Part shown: positions 1-7,457 of the stretch, one piece after another
Layout: every line of letters begins with the position of its first letter
How positions within the stretch are numbered: position 1 is the first letter of the stretch
Assembly: GCA_017625615.1 (NCBI GenBank)
Contig: JAGAKP010000006.1
Span: forward strand, 1 to 47,485
Length of the DNA stretch: 47,485 bases
Origin: Clostridia bacterium
Lineage (GTDB): Bacteria > Bacillota > Clostridia > Oscillospirales > CAG-382
Reading direction: 5' to 3'
Program-made: the position numbers and the translations under genes
The notes under the pieces: generated by a model
The model's database searches: none
What the model saw: only the letters and a program-made list of their open reading frames with translations
Told to the model about the DNA's origin: nothing

Positions 1-1
1 A

Positions 2-2020
2 GTCCTCGGCGGACTTTTGTACGCCTTCTGCGGCTTCCAGATATACAACACCTTCTTTAACCAGTTCCACGAGGTAGTGGTGCTCTTCCCTCTCCTGCTT
101 ATAGGTATGGAGGAGCTCGTGCAAAACGACAGACGTGGAATATTCGCTCTTGCGGTTGCGGTTAACGCCATGTGCAACTATTTTATGTTTGCAGGTCAGG
201 TGGCGTTCTGCATAATCTATTTCCTTATAAGAATATTCGATAAAAACTTTAAAATAACCTTTAAAAAGTTCCTGCTCATGGCATTCGAATCGGTAGTGGG
301 CGTGCTTTTGTCCGCAATACTGTTCCTGCCTGCGGCGGTGGGCGTTATGGACAACCCCCGACTTGACAGAGTGGGATACGATAATCTTGCAGACGCTTTG
401 TTCTGGCAAAAATCCGACGGCGGCATAACCTTCGGCTTCTTCGGCAAGGAGATAACCCTTTACACCAAGAGGTACGGACACATACTGCAAAGTCTGTTCT
501 TCCCGCCCGATATTGCATCCCGCACCAATTTCTATTACGGGCACGAGACACGCTGGGCTTCCAATGCGGCGTGGATCCCCATGTTCGGTCTGACGGGCGT
601 GTTTGCTTTCTTCAGAAGAAAAACGGGCACGTGGCTTAAGGTGCTGTGCGCATTCCTTGCGGTATGCTGTCTTGTTCCCGTGCTGAACTCTATGTTCTTC
701 CTGTTCAACACCTCCTATTACGCGCGCTGGATATATATGATGGTGCTTATGTTCGTGGTTGCAACGGTTGTTGCACTTGACGATATGGACACCAAATGGA
801 ACGGCTCCGTATGGCTTCACGCCGTGCTGTGCGCACTGATTGCAATTCCCGTAGGCTTTTGCTGGACGGAAAAGGACAAGATATTCACTATGTCCTCAAC
901 CCAGTTCTTTGACAGATATTGGGTGACCATACTCATTACCGCGGTTTCTCTCGGTCTCGTATGGTACTTTATAAAATACGTGCGCGGCACGCCCAAGGAG
1001 GGCAAGGTCGCACTTATAATGGCGGGTGTCATTATATGCGTTTACGGCATAAACCACATTATATACGGCAAGTGCCACTCATATTCTTCGGATTTTCTCA
1101 TTAACCAAGCGGTAAACGGCGACGTTAAGCTTGAAGACCCCGAGGATGAGTTCTACCGCACGGACTTCTACCGCTCAAGCAGTATTTCCACGCTCGATAA
1201 CCTCAGCCTTTATTGGGGATACCCCGGTGTTGAATGCTTTAACACCATAGTTCCCGGCTCCGTAATGAAATTTTACCCCATGGTGGGCGTTACACGCTCG
1301 GTGGGAAGCAGAGCGGAGGCTTCCAAATACGGTCTTAAGGGCTTCCTTTCCGTTAAGTATTCCTTTATTGTTGAAAGTAAGACCAACAGCCACAACACGG
1401 TGGGCTTCGTTTACAAGGATACGCAGAACGGATTTGCCATATACGAAAACGAATATTATCTGAATATGGGCTTCACCTACGACCAGTTTATGGTCGAAAG
1501 TGAATTTGAAAAATACGCAAAGACGGTGAGACATTCTCTCCTCTGCACTTACCTCGTGGTTCCCGACGATATGGCGGACTATTACTCCCGTTTTATGGAG
1601 GAGGTAAAGTTTGCCGACGGTACCGTTTCCGGTGAAGGCACCTACAAGGCAGGCGTTGAGGAAAGACGCGAAAACACCTGCGACACCTTCGAGTACGAAT
1701 CCAAGGGCTTTAACGCCACCATTACTCTTGATAAGCCCAACGTGGTATTCTTCTCCGTCCCTGCGGACAGAGGCTGGTCTGCCACCGTTAACGGCAAGGC
1801 TGTTGACGTAAACACCGTAACCTACGGATTTATGGCTGTGGAATGTGAGGCGGGCGAAAACGAGATAGTATTCACCTACAACACCCCCGGCTTCTCCACG
1901 GGCGCCCTTGTAACGCTGGGCGGAGTGGTCATTCTTGCGGCGTACCTTGTAATTTCCTATTTCACACGCAAGGAAAGAAAAGGCTGTATGCTGACGGATG
2001 GATATTATGAGCAGATCTGA
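2..2020 (+). CDS. YfhO-family multi-spanning membrane protein (5' end missing)
   Basis: The reading frame is already open at base 2, so the true start lies outside the window and a TTG at 17 is only an internal codon. The visible part (about 672 residues) has many hydrophobic segments over its first two thirds (for example VVVLFPLLLIGM, VVGVLLSAILFLPAAVGVM, VMLMFVVATVVAL). A soluble region of about 200 residues follows, then a last transmembrane helix near the C-terminus (GALVTLGGVVILAAYLV) and a basic tail. This layout, with a beta-rich periplasm-side domain before the last helix (DRGWSATVNGKAV), fits the YfhO family, GT-C-fold proteins linked to glycosylation of lipoteichoic acid in Bacillus. 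The substrate here is unknown. It overlaps the start of the biotin ligase gene, so the two are probably co-transcribed. Family call fairly sure; function inferred. Confidence 0.8.
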   Translation, partial: VLGGLLYAFCGFQIYNTFFNQFHEVVVLFPLLLIGMEELVQNDRRGIFALAVAVNAMCNYFMFAGQVAFCIIYFLIRIFDKNFKITFKKFLLMAFESVVGVLLSAILFLPAAVGVMDNPRLDRVGYDNLADALFWQKSDGGITFGFFGKEITLYTKRYGHILQSLFFPPDIASRTNFYYGHETRWASNAAWIPMFGLTGVFAFFRRKTGTWLKVLCAFLAVCCLVPVLNSMFFLFNTSYYARWIYMMVLMFVVATVVALDDMDTKWNGSVWLHAVLCALIAIPVGFCWTEKDKIFTMSSTQFFDRYWVTILITAVSLGLVWYFIKYVRGTPKEGKVALIMAGVIICVYGINHIIYGKCHSYSSDFLINQAVNGDVKLEDPEDEFYRTDFYRSSSISTLDNLSLYWGYPGVECFNTIVPGSVMKFYPMVGVTRSVGSRAEASKYGLKGFLSVKYSFIVESKTNSHNTVGFVYKDTQNGFAIYENEYYLNMGFTYDQFMVESEFEKYAKTVRHSLLCTYLVVPDDMADYYSRFMEEVKFADGTVSGEGTYKAGVEERRENTCDTFEYESKGFNATITLDKPNVVFFSVPADRGWSATVNGKAVDVNTVTYGFMAVECEAGENEIVFTYNTPGFSTGALVTLGGVVILAAYLVISYFTRKERKGCMLTDGYYEQI

Positions 2021-2726
2021 TCTTGTATACTACCCCGTTACAGGTTCAACCAACCGCGTTATGCGGGAATATATGGACGTCGCGTGGGAAGGCTTTACCG
2101 TGGTTGCGGGAGAGCAGACGTGCGGCAGAGGCAGAATGGGAAGAAGCTTTCTTTCCCCCAAGGGCGGGCTGTATATGAGCGTTTTGCTTAAGCCCGAAAA
2201 GGACAGCTTTTCGCTTATAACAGCTGCGGCAGCCGTTGCCGTTTCCAACGTGCTGAAGGAGCGTTTCGGCGTTAAATGCGGAATAAAATGGGTAAACGAT
2301 CTTTTGCTTGACGGTAAAAAGGTTTGCGGTATACTTGCGGAATCCGTGTTCGATACCAATGGCTCGCCAAAGGCGGTGATACTGGGTATCGGCATAGATA
2401 TGGCTTATCCCGAGGATGGATTTCCCGATGAAATAAAGGATATTGCGGGTGCGCTGGGCGTAAACCTTACTGCCGATGAAAAGCTCGATCTGGCAGAGGA
2501 AATATCCCGCGTTATCGTCGATCTGTACCCCCACCCCGAAAAAATCGTTCCCGCTTACCGTAAAAGAAGCGCGGTTATCGGAAAGGATATATTCGTTATA
2601 CGCAACGGCGTATCCGTTCCCGCAAGGGCTGTGGATATTGACGGCGAATGCGGGCTCGTGGCAGATTTCGGCATGCACACCGAAGTACTTCGCACGGGTG
2701 AAATATCAATAAGAATAAAAGACTAA
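1998..2726 (+). CDS. birA: Biotin--[acetyl-CoA-carboxylase] ligase, short BirA without DNA-binding domain
   Basis: Activates biotin with ATP and attaches it to the biotin carboxyl carrier protein in the cytoplasm. The catalytic domain is complete: substrate motif STNRVM near residue 17, biotinyl-AMP loop GRGRMGR near 43-49, KWVNDLL with the conserved Lys near 97, and a C-terminal SH3-like part (VIGKDIFVIRNG onward). At 242 residues there is no N-terminal helix-turn-helix, so this is a group I ligase that cannot act as the E. coli-type biotin repressor. The usual GIG-Asn position reads GIGID, an Asn-to-Asp change. The ATG at 1998 overlaps the upstream gene by 23 bases; an in-frame ATG at 2007 has a slightly better upstream GGATGG and may be the real start. 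A strong terminator follows at 2732. Confidence 0.9.
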   Translation: MDIMSRSDLVYYPVTGSTNRVMREYMDVAWEGFTVVAGEQTCGRGRMGRSFLSPKGGLYMSVLLKPEKDSFSLITAAAAVAVSNVLKERFGVKCGIKWVNDLLLDGKKVCGILAESVFDTNGSPKAVILGIGIDMAYPEDGFPDEIKDIAGALGVNLTADEKLDLAEEISRVIVDLYPHPEKIVPAYRKRSAVIGKDIFVIRNGVSVPARAVDIDGECGLVADFGMHTEVLRTGEISIRIKD

Positions 2727-2731
2727 ACAGT

Positions 2732-2760
2732 AAAAAGCTCCCCTTCAAGGGAGCTTTTTT
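2732..2760 (+). terminator. Intrinsic terminator after birA
   Basis: A perfect GCTCCC/GGGAGC stem inside A/T arms is followed by TTTTTT. Its core is the same as the terminator at 3418, so the small gene between them is bracketed by near-identical terminators. Confidence 0.9.
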
Positions 2761-2761
2761 G

Positions 2762-2790
2762 TTGACAAAAAATATTGTATATGATAAAAT
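2762..2790 (+). promoter_or_regulatory. Sigma-A promoter for the small membrane protein gene
   Basis: TTGACA (2762-2767), a 17-bp spacer, then TAAAAT (2785-2790). It starts right on the T-run of the birA terminator and lies 29 bp before the ATG at 2819. Confidence 0.85.
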
Positions 2791-2818
2791 CATTTTAACA
2801 AGCAAGGAGGTATACAAT

Positions 2819-3412
2819 ATGCTCGGCGCAGGTTTTATTTACGACGTACTGACACTTTTTTTGGCGTTAATATTGTTGGCTGTTATGTGCTTCCCCGTTT
2901 TTTCCGGTGTCTATACGGCAGTAAGATGGATAAAACACAAAAAACTAAGCAAAGCCTGGCTTACTGCTTTATTATGTTGCCTCCCGCTGAGTGTCTTCGT
3001 GGCAATGGATACATATATTTTGCCGGAGGTTTCCAATCCAAAGATACCGGACGAATGCCTTGAAGCAATAATTGCCGTAGATTGGAGCGATGAAGAGCTG
3101 TTGGCTGAGAACGGCTTTGTTTCCGACGGAGAAGGATACATTTTCGAAAACAGCGGTTACACCGTTCAAATTAAAAGTGGAAACGGTTTTTCAAAATACG
3201 CTTTTATACGCGAGTATAAAGAAATAGAATACAGAGCGCTGACTATAAGAAACCCTGTTTTAAGTATTGACCGTTGGATCGGCGAAGCGGAATACGGTTA
3301 CATAAATACTTACGAGTTCTGCGTAGACGGAATTACGGTTTCTTTTACCGAAGAGATAGATTCCAAAAAGGACTCTGCCTTTACGGACTTTATTGAAAAT
3401 ATAAGACCATAA
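2819..3412 (+). CDS. Hypothetical protein with two membrane helices
   Basis: Family not recognised. The start is the ATG at 2819 because a full AAGGAGG lies eight bases upstream; an open frame continues back to 2759 but would run through the promoter. The 197-residue protein has a first membrane helix at about residues 7-30 (VLTLFLALILLAVMCFPVFSG), a basic loop (IKHKKLSK) and a second helix at about 45-62. An acidic soluble domain of about 130 residues follows (EIIDSKKD region at the end). It is monocistronic: its own promoter is upstream and a terminator follows at 3418. Both terminator and promoter elements resemble those of the next transcription unit, which suggests local duplication of the control region. 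Real gene: quite sure. Function: unknown. Confidence 0.75.
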   Translation: MLGAGFIYDVLTLFLALILLAVMCFPVFSGVYTAVRWIKHKKLSKAWLTALLCCLPLSVFVAMDTYILPEVSNPKIPDECLEAIIAVDWSDEELLAENGFVSDGEGYIFENSGYTVQIKSGNGFSKYAFIREYKEIEYRALTIRNPVLSIDRWIGEAEYGYINTYEFCVDGITVSFTEEIDSKKDSAFTDFIENIRP

Positions 3413-3417
3413 AATGC

Positions 3418-3445
3418 AAAAGCTCCCCTTCAAGGGAGCTTTTTT
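3418..3445 (+). terminator. Intrinsic terminator, duplicate of the one at 2732
   Basis: AAAAGCTCCC stem, loop cttcaa, GGGAGCTTTTTT. The 27-base core matches the terminator at 2732-2760. Confidence 0.9.
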
Positions 3446-3512
3446 CAGTCAAAGCATGCGAAAGGCGAAAAAACGTCCTTACAAAGAGCAGACTGCCTGC
3501 AAGAGGTTTTCC

Positions 3513-3541
3513 TTGACAAAATGTATGTATTATGGTAAAAT
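3513..3541 (+). promoter_or_regulatory. Sigma-A promoter of the lipoprotein-cluster leader
   Basis: TTGACA (3513-3518), exactly 17 bp, TAAAAT (3536-3541). It is the same -35/-10 pair as at 2762. Transcription should start near 3548, about 240 bases before the first lipoprotein start. Confidence 0.85.
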
Positions 3542-3547
3542 ATATTA

Positions 3548-3636
3548 ACAGTAAATAGCATCTACTTTAAGAAGCAGGTGTGTAGTATATTTCGAGTGTT
3601 TTTCCACCCTGCTTTTCGCAGGGTGGATTTTGTTTT
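3548..3636 (+). ncRNA. Candidate attenuator leader or ~90-nt small RNA
   Basis: Between the promoter and the first lipoprotein gene lies a 9-bp perfect hairpin, CCACCCTGC (3604-3612) with GCAGGGTGG (3618-3626), followed by ATTTTGTTTT: an intrinsic terminator. An upstream segment, GAAGCAGGTG (3571-3580), can pair with CACCCTGCTT of the hairpin (one bulged C), giving a mutually exclusive structure. This is the layout of an attenuator; it could equally be an independent small RNA. The rest of this 375-base gap (3637-3788) is an AT-rich leader. It holds an open frame without a start codon (about 3587-3779), possibly a gene remnant. Confidence 0.45.
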
Positions 3637-3788
3637 AATAAACCATTTGAGATTACTGAAGACAGTTTCGGTAGTGTACAATCAAGAAATTATACATTCA
3701 GCCACTCTATTGAGGGATTTAAATATATGGCAATTAGCTGTGCGCTAGGTCCGATTTCGTGGCTGTTGATTAGGTGGTAAAATATTAT

Positions 3789-4205
3789 ATGAAAAAGATT
3801 TTCGCCTTGGTTTTCATTATTACAATTTTAATGCTGGTTTCTTGCGATTCAAAGGAAATGCGAAACTATTATTCTGATAAGGATAATTATGTTGTTGCAA
3901 CCGGCGAAGTTACTCACATAAAATATAATGACGATAGAACCGCGCTATATATAGGACTGTCTCGTGTAGAAGGTCCTGCGTATAATGACACTTATAAATT
4001 TGTAGGAAAAAATTTAACTATAGTTCGTGAGAATGGCATTGATGGTAAGTTAAAAATAGGTGACCGTATAGAGTTTGTTACTGCCCCGGATACTTTCGGG
4101 AATGGTTATGTGTTGCCTATTGTAGAAATAACGGTTAATGGTGAAAAACTATTAAGTTTTGATGAAGGGTTCATTAATTTAAACGACTGGCTTGCCGAAA
4201 AGTAA
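3789..4205 (+). CDS. Small secreted lipoprotein, hypothetical (1 of 3)
   Basis: A 138-residue protein with an N-terminal lipoprotein signal: Lys-Lys, a hydrophobic core (IFALVFIITILML) and lipobox VSC, so the mature protein starts at Cys19 and is anchored to the outer face of the membrane. The rest is a small, mostly beta-like domain (VVATGEVTHIKY, IGDRIEFVTAP) that resembles an OB-like fold by eye; no family is recognised. The ATG at 3789 is preferred over a GTG at 3774 because the signal peptide begins there and AGGTGG (3772-3777) sits upstream. First of three consecutive small lipoprotein genes. All three are clearly more AT-rich than the rest of the window, which suggests horizontal acquisition or relaxed selection. 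Confidence 0.75.
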   Translation: MKKIFALVFIITILMLVSCDSKEMRNYYSDKDNYVVATGEVTHIKYNDDRTALYIGLSRVEGPAYNDTYKFVGKNLTIVRENGIDGKLKIGDRIEFVTAPDTFGNGYVLPIVEITVNGEKLLSFDEGFINLNDWLAEK

Positions 4206-4304
4206 AACAATCGTCCTATCCGTTATCTATGTAACAACGGATATGGGAATTATACTAACCAACGAATATTTGCCCTGACTATTTTTGAATAATTGAGGTG
4301 CCAC

Positions 4305-4673
4305 ATGAAAAAATTTTTATTGTTCTTACTTTTACCACTATTGTTATGTTCTTCTTGTGCGATAGACCCATATGTTTTACCACGTAAAACATATAAATCC
4401 GAATCTCCTTATATTTATATATCTCAAACATCTTTGTACGGAGGTTATAAGGGCGAGATCAAAGATGAGAACGGTGAAATCATTGAAGTAATAGCTGAGT
4501 TTCATCACGGTATTTTCGGCATATTTGTTTATGTCCCGAATGCCCCCGAAGGATTAGGTGAAGAATTGTTGTGGGGAGATTACAGATACCACAAAAAAGA
4601 GAATATCCTTGTTTTTTATTGCGATAACGGGGATGAAATTACGTTAATACCACTTGAAGATGAAACTAAATAG
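4305..4673 (+). CDS. Small secreted lipoprotein, hypothetical (2 of 3)
   Basis: A 122-residue protein with a clear lipoprotein signal peptide (KKFLLFLLLPLLLCSSC, lipobox CSSC), followed by about 100 mature residues rich in Tyr and acidic groups (YIYISQTSLYGGYKGEI, HHGIFGIFVYVPN). No family is recognised. The ATG at 4305 is preceded by GAGGTG. It is separated from the previous lipoprotein gene by about 100 bases without a visible terminator, so one transcript for all three lipoproteins is plausible. AT-rich like its neighbours. The three proteins share size and signal type but show no sequence similarity in the mature parts by eye. Confidence 0.72.
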   Translation: MKKFLLFLLLPLLLCSSCAIDPYVLPRKTYKSESPYIYISQTSLYGGYKGEIKDENGEIIEVIAEFHHGIFGIFVYVPNAPEGLGEELLWGDYRYHKKENILVFYCDNGDEITLIPLEDETK

Positions 4674-4703
4674 AATATGTACGTAAGCTAATGAGGTTGT
4701 AAA

Positions 4704-5168
4704 ATGAAGAAAAATGCATGTCTGTTTTTATTTTTAACGCTGTTGTTTTTGATTTGCGGCTGTGTATATCGCGCTCGCACATATGAATTCGACCAACCAA
4801 TAGAAAATATTGAAAAAGTCGAAATAATGACTTATGATGAAAATACAAACACAACTTCACTTCTCAAGGAGCTTGAAAAAGAAGAATATACATCTTTATT
4901 GAATTCTATTACCAAACTGAGTTGTTGGAAATATTTTGGTGACGGAATGAGGTTTTCTGTCGGTAAGTCTATCATCTACATTACATATATTGATGGAAGC
5001 GCAGAAGCGATTGGTTACAATAATAATGTTCATATAAACTCTTCCGGTGAATGGGAAATTGATATGTACTATTTTGATGATTATGAATTTTACGATTTAC
5101 TTTCTAAATATGTAGACCGAGACCTGCTTCCGAGCATAACCTTTGAAGAATCCGAAATGCCGCAATAA
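4704..5168 (+). CDS. Small secreted lipoprotein, hypothetical (3 of 3)
   Basis: A 154-residue protein with an N-terminal signal of Lys-Lys, a long hydrophobic core (CLFLFLTLLFLICGC) and lipobox ICGC. The mature part has repeated aromatic and acidic residues (SAEAIGYNNNVHINSSGEW, MYYFDDYEFYDLL). No family is recognised. GAGGTT precedes the ATG at 4704. The spacing of 30 bases from the preceding gene supports co-transcription. A strong hairpin at 5177-5211 ends the unit and is shared with the convergent minus-strand gene. Codon use is AT-rich compared with the flanking genes. Confidence 0.74.
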   Translation: MKKNACLFLFLTLLFLICGCVYRARTYEFDQPIENIEKVEIMTYDENTNTTSLLKELEKEEYTSLLNSITKLSCWKYFGDGMRFSVGKSIIYITYIDGSAEAIGYNNNVHINSSGEWEIDMYYFDDYEFYDLLSKYVDRDLLPSITFEESEMPQ

Positions 5169-5176
5169 TAACAAAA

Positions 5177-5211
5177 ACCAAGCCGTTGTCTTTTAGACAG
5201 CGGCTTGGTTG
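5177..5211. terminator. Bidirectional terminator between convergent genes
   Basis: AACCAAGCCGTTGTC pairs with AGACAGCGGCTTGGTT (one wobble). U-runs are available on both strands, serving the lipoprotein genes and the minus-strand gene ending at 5216. Confidence 0.85.
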
Positions 5212-5215
5212 CGTC

Positions 5216-5602
5216 TTATACCCGTTTGTGTCTGCCGCAGATGGCGTTACCGAGCCACAGAGCGGGAAGCGTGAGAAACGCCCATACAAACGTAAAGTAC
5301 GGGCAGACCTGACCGAGGATATTATATGGCAGATGAGAATAATCCCACACGCCCATACCAAGCCAGAGATTGAAAATAATGCCGAAGACAAGCTCGACGG
5401 AGGTGATGATTATTCCGCCCACGAGACAGCGAAGCAAAAATCCCCTTATTCTGCCGCAGAAAAGGCGTATAAGCACCACGCAAAGACCGCCTGCAAGAAA
5501 CATTGAATAATGACTTCTTCCGCGGTACAGTATCTCTATGGCGACGTAGGCGAGTCCGCCGACGAGAAACAGACACAGATACCTTTTTAATATACCAAGC
5601 AA
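5216..5602 (-). CDS. Putative CmpB-like membrane protein (PF06541-type, annotated as ABC transporter permease)
   Basis: A 128-residue protein with four hydrophobic segments and the signature VWDYSHLPYNILGQVCPYF, which I recognise from the family labelled putative ABC transporter permease (ABC_trans_CmpB, formerly DUF1113). The biochemical role of that family is not established, and no ATPase partner is adjacent. The start is a TTG at 5602 with AGGAG twelve bases upstream. That Shine-Dalgarno is the 3' arm of the upstream amidase gene's terminator (5606-5634). Expression therefore seems to depend on read-through, or on a promoter I cannot see. An alternative start is not obvious. Moderately sure of the family, less sure of the start. 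Confidence 0.75.
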   Translation of the reverse strand: MLGILKRYLCLFLVGGLAYVAIEILYRGRSHYSMFLAGGLCVVLIRLFCGRIRGFLLRCLVGGIIITSVELVFGIIFNLWLGMGVWDYSHLPYNILGQVCPYFTFVWAFLTLPALWLGNAICGRHKRV

Positions 5603-5605
5603 AGC

Positions 5606-5634
5606 AAAAAACGACTCCTTTCGGAGTCATTTTG
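5606..5634 (-). terminator. Terminator after the amidase gene (minus strand)
   Basis: GACTCC/GGAGTC stem with a GAAA loop, followed on the minus strand by GTTTTTT. Its 3' arm (AAGGAGTC) doubles as the apparent ribosome site of the next gene. Confidence 0.8.
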
Positions 5635-5650
5635 TGCAGAAAATATTAAA

Positions 5651-6397
5651 TTATCCGTTTACGGTGACATAATCTGCCGAAACGTAGCCGTTTTGTCCGT
5701 TGTATATAACGGCGTACCAATTTCCGCTTCTGCCCGTTACGGTGACGGTTGCGCCGTTGGGAATATTACCTATGACCTGCCCCTGAAGAGAAGGCGACGA
5801 GCGAAGATTGAGACGGCTTCCCTGAGTGCGTACCACGCCCGTTTCCGTGACGCCGGGAAGCACGAAGGGCACGCCGAAATATTCCGCCACGCCCTGCGAC
5901 AGAGTGCGTGCGATGACGTTAAGATTACTGCGTATCCATTCCGCATCCTCGGTGTTATCGTGATAGGCGATCTCTGCCAGCACGGTGGGAGCGACGGTGT
6001 TGCGGACCTCGTAAAGAGTGGTGGTGGGCAAGGCACGGACGCGTTCGGGAATCGGATATATGTTTTTGAAAAGCGAAACGAAAATATCCGCCGCGCGGCG
6101 TCCGTCGGCACTGCCTGGGAAATAATAAAAATCACTTCCCCGCTGTCCGCCGGGGTTTGCACTGCCCGATGCGTTTGAATGGAGTGCAAGGTGCAGACCG
6201 TAGCTGCCTGCGTTGGATTTGCGCACCGATGCGCCCACCGAGCCGTCGGGATCATTACGGGAAAAGGTGATGCCGCTTGCGGAAAGGTAAGGCTCCATAA
6301 GGTCGGCAATTTGGTTCATATAGTATTCTTCACTGCCGTCGCCATCGTAATACAGATTATATTCCTGAGTGGACGGGCTTAAAAACAATCTGGGCAT
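5651..6397 (-). CDS. N-acetylmuramoyl-L-alanine amidase (Amidase_3) with C-terminal SH3 domain
   Basis: A zinc-dependent peptidoglycan amidase that cuts the bond between muramic acid and the stem peptide. The N-terminal catalytic domain (about residues 1-180) shows YYMNQIADLM, LHLALHSNAS with a zinc-binding His, and LAEIAYHDN with the catalytic Glu. A C-terminal bacterial SH3 domain (about 187-248: SRLNLRSSPSLQGQVIG and NGQNGYVSADYV) should bind the wall. There is no signal peptide. This is typical of the CwlC-like group released by mother-cell lysis during sporulation, so a role at the end of sporulation is plausible but inferred. AAGGAGG lies about ten bases before the ATG at 6397. Confidence 0.9.
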   Translation of the reverse strand: MPRLFLSPSTQEYNLYYDGDGSEEYYMNQIADLMEPYLSASGITFSRNDPDGSVGASVRKSNAGSYGLHLALHSNASGSANPGGQRGSDFYYFPGSADGRRAADIFVSLFKNIYPIPERVRALPTTTLYEVRNTVAPTVLAEIAYHDNTEDAEWIRSNLNVIARTLSQGVAEYFGVPFVLPGVTETGVVRTQGSRLNLRSSPSLQGQVIGNIPNGATVTVTGRSGNWYAVIYNGQNGYVSADYVTVNG

Positions 6398-6488
6398 AAA
6401 AAATATCCTCCTTATTTCTTAATACATATATATGCCGCGCAGGAGGAAAAATTTATATAAAAAATTATAAAAAAATTAAGAAAAGCTC

Positions 6489-6517
6489 TTGACAAATTCC
6501 TTTGGGCGTGGTAATAT
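6489..6517 (+). promoter_or_regulatory. Sigma-A promoter of infC-rpmI-rplT
   Basis: TTGACA (6489-6494), 17 bp, TAATAT (6512-6517), with TGG directly before the -10. Transcription should start near 6524, leaving a leader of about 167 bases before infC. The bases 6398-6488 hold only the AT-rich upstream region of the minus-strand amidase. Confidence 0.85.
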
Positions 6518-6523
6518 GCTTTG

Positions 6524-6690
6524 GACAAAGAAGTTGGGGCTTAAGGCTCCTCACCCGCCGACACGGTGTCAGGCGCGGTAAATAGTTTTCGTTTTCCGGT
6601 AAAAGATATCGGTTTGCGTTGCTGTGCTTTTTTGTCTGCACAGCTTTTTTTATTTTTAAAAAGCGTATTCAACACGGAGGTGTATCAGCT
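6524..6690 (+). promoter_or_regulatory. infC leader, probable ribosomal protein L20-type attenuator
   Basis: In Firmicutes the infC-rpmI-rplT operon is commonly controlled by L20 binding to a structured leader that ends in a terminator. Here the leader has a structured part (about 6537-6580, with CCGCC/GGCGCGG and GACAC/GTGTC arms). An intrinsic terminator follows: GCTGTGC (6621-6627), GCACAGC (6638-6644) and TTTTTTT (6645-6651), all before the infC ribosome site. That fits the L20 leader, but I matched it by position and layout, not by a covariance model. Confidence 0.6.
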
Positions 6691-7224
6691 ATCAGCACTA
6701 AATCGTTCATCAACGATGAAATCAAAGCAAGCGAGGTCCGTCTTATTGACGCGGAGGGTAATCAGATCGGTATAGTTACCATCGCACAAGCCCGCAGACT
6801 TGCAGAGGAATCCGGTCTCGACCTGGTTGAGATCGCACCCGACGCAAAGCCGCCCGTATGTAAGGTAATGGATTTCGGTAAGTACCGCTTCGAAAAAGAA
6901 AAGCGGGAAAAGGAAATGAAGAAGAAGCAGCAGACTGTTGAGCTTAAGGAGCTCCAGTTAAGATGCCGTATCGACACTCACGATTTCAACACCAAGCTTA
7001 ACAAGGCACTGGAATTCCTTAACAAAGGAAACCGTGTAAAGGTTCTTGTCAAGTTCTTCGGCAGAGAAATGGCTCACACCGAAAACGGACTCACACTTCT
7101 GCAGAAGTTCGCAGATGCCTGTGAGGAAGTCGGCGTTGTGGAAAAGCCCGCCAAGCTTGACGGACGTAATATGATAATGATACTCGCACCGAAAAGACAG
7201 GCAAATCAATCGAAAGGAAGATAA
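6691..7224 (+). CDS. infC: Translation initiation factor IF-3
   Basis: IF-3 binds the 30S subunit, prevents premature joining of the 50S and checks the start codon. The protein (177 residues) has the N-domain (FINDEIKASEVRLIDAEGNQIG), the basic linker (YRFEKEKREKEMKKKQQ) and the C-domain (KVLVKFFGREMAHTENG). No ATG, GTG or TTG fits: the open frame continues upstream only through the leader terminator. An ATC at 6691 lies ten bases after GGAGG (6676-6680) and gives the normal N-terminus ISTKSFINDEI. A non-AUG start (AUU, AUA or AUC) is the classic infC feature that allows IF-3 to repress its own translation. First gene of infC-rpmI-rplT. Confidence 0.96.
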   Translation: MSTKSFINDEIKASEVRLIDAEGNQIGIVTIAQARRLAEESGLDLVEIAPDAKPPVCKVMDFGKYRFEKEKREKEMKKKQQTVELKELQLRCRIDTHDFNTKLNKALEFLNKGNRVKVLVKFFGREMAHTENGLTLLQKFADACEEVGVVEKPAKLDGRNMIMILAPKRQANQSKGR

Positions 7225-7226
7225 CA

Positions 7227-7427
7227 ATGGGCAAAATCGAGACACACAAGGCAACCGCTAAAAGACTTAGCTGGACTGCCGGCGGTAAAGTAAAAATGGG
7301 TCACCCCGGCCACAGACACAAGACCGGTCTTAAGACTGCAAAACGCAAGAGAGCGCTCCGTAAGGCTTCTTATGTAAGCACTACCAGAATGAACGATCTC
7401 AACAGGCTCATCCCTTACACCAAGTAA
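7227..7427 (+). CDS. rpmI: 50S ribosomal protein L35
   Basis: A small basic protein of the large subunit. The 66 residues match the family throughout: KIETHKATAKRLSWTAGGKVK, GHRHKTGLKTAKRKRALRKA and a typical end at LIPYTK. It starts two bases after the infC stop, with AAGGAAG just upstream inside infC, so translation is coupled. Middle gene of the infC-rpmI-rplT operon. Confidence 0.98.
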   Translation: MGKIETHKATAKRLSWTAGGKVKMGHPGHRHKTGLKTAKRKRALRKASYVSTTRMNDLNRLIPYTK

Positions 7428-7457
7428 GGAAATATCATTAACGGAGGATAAAACGAA

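Noticed and set aside
6421..6450. Sigma-E/sigma-K type -10 (GCATATATAT) before the amidase gene, with a similar GCATATATAT before spoIIP near 46545
   Set aside because: The -10-like strings are suggestive, but no acceptable -35 element is at the right distance in either case.
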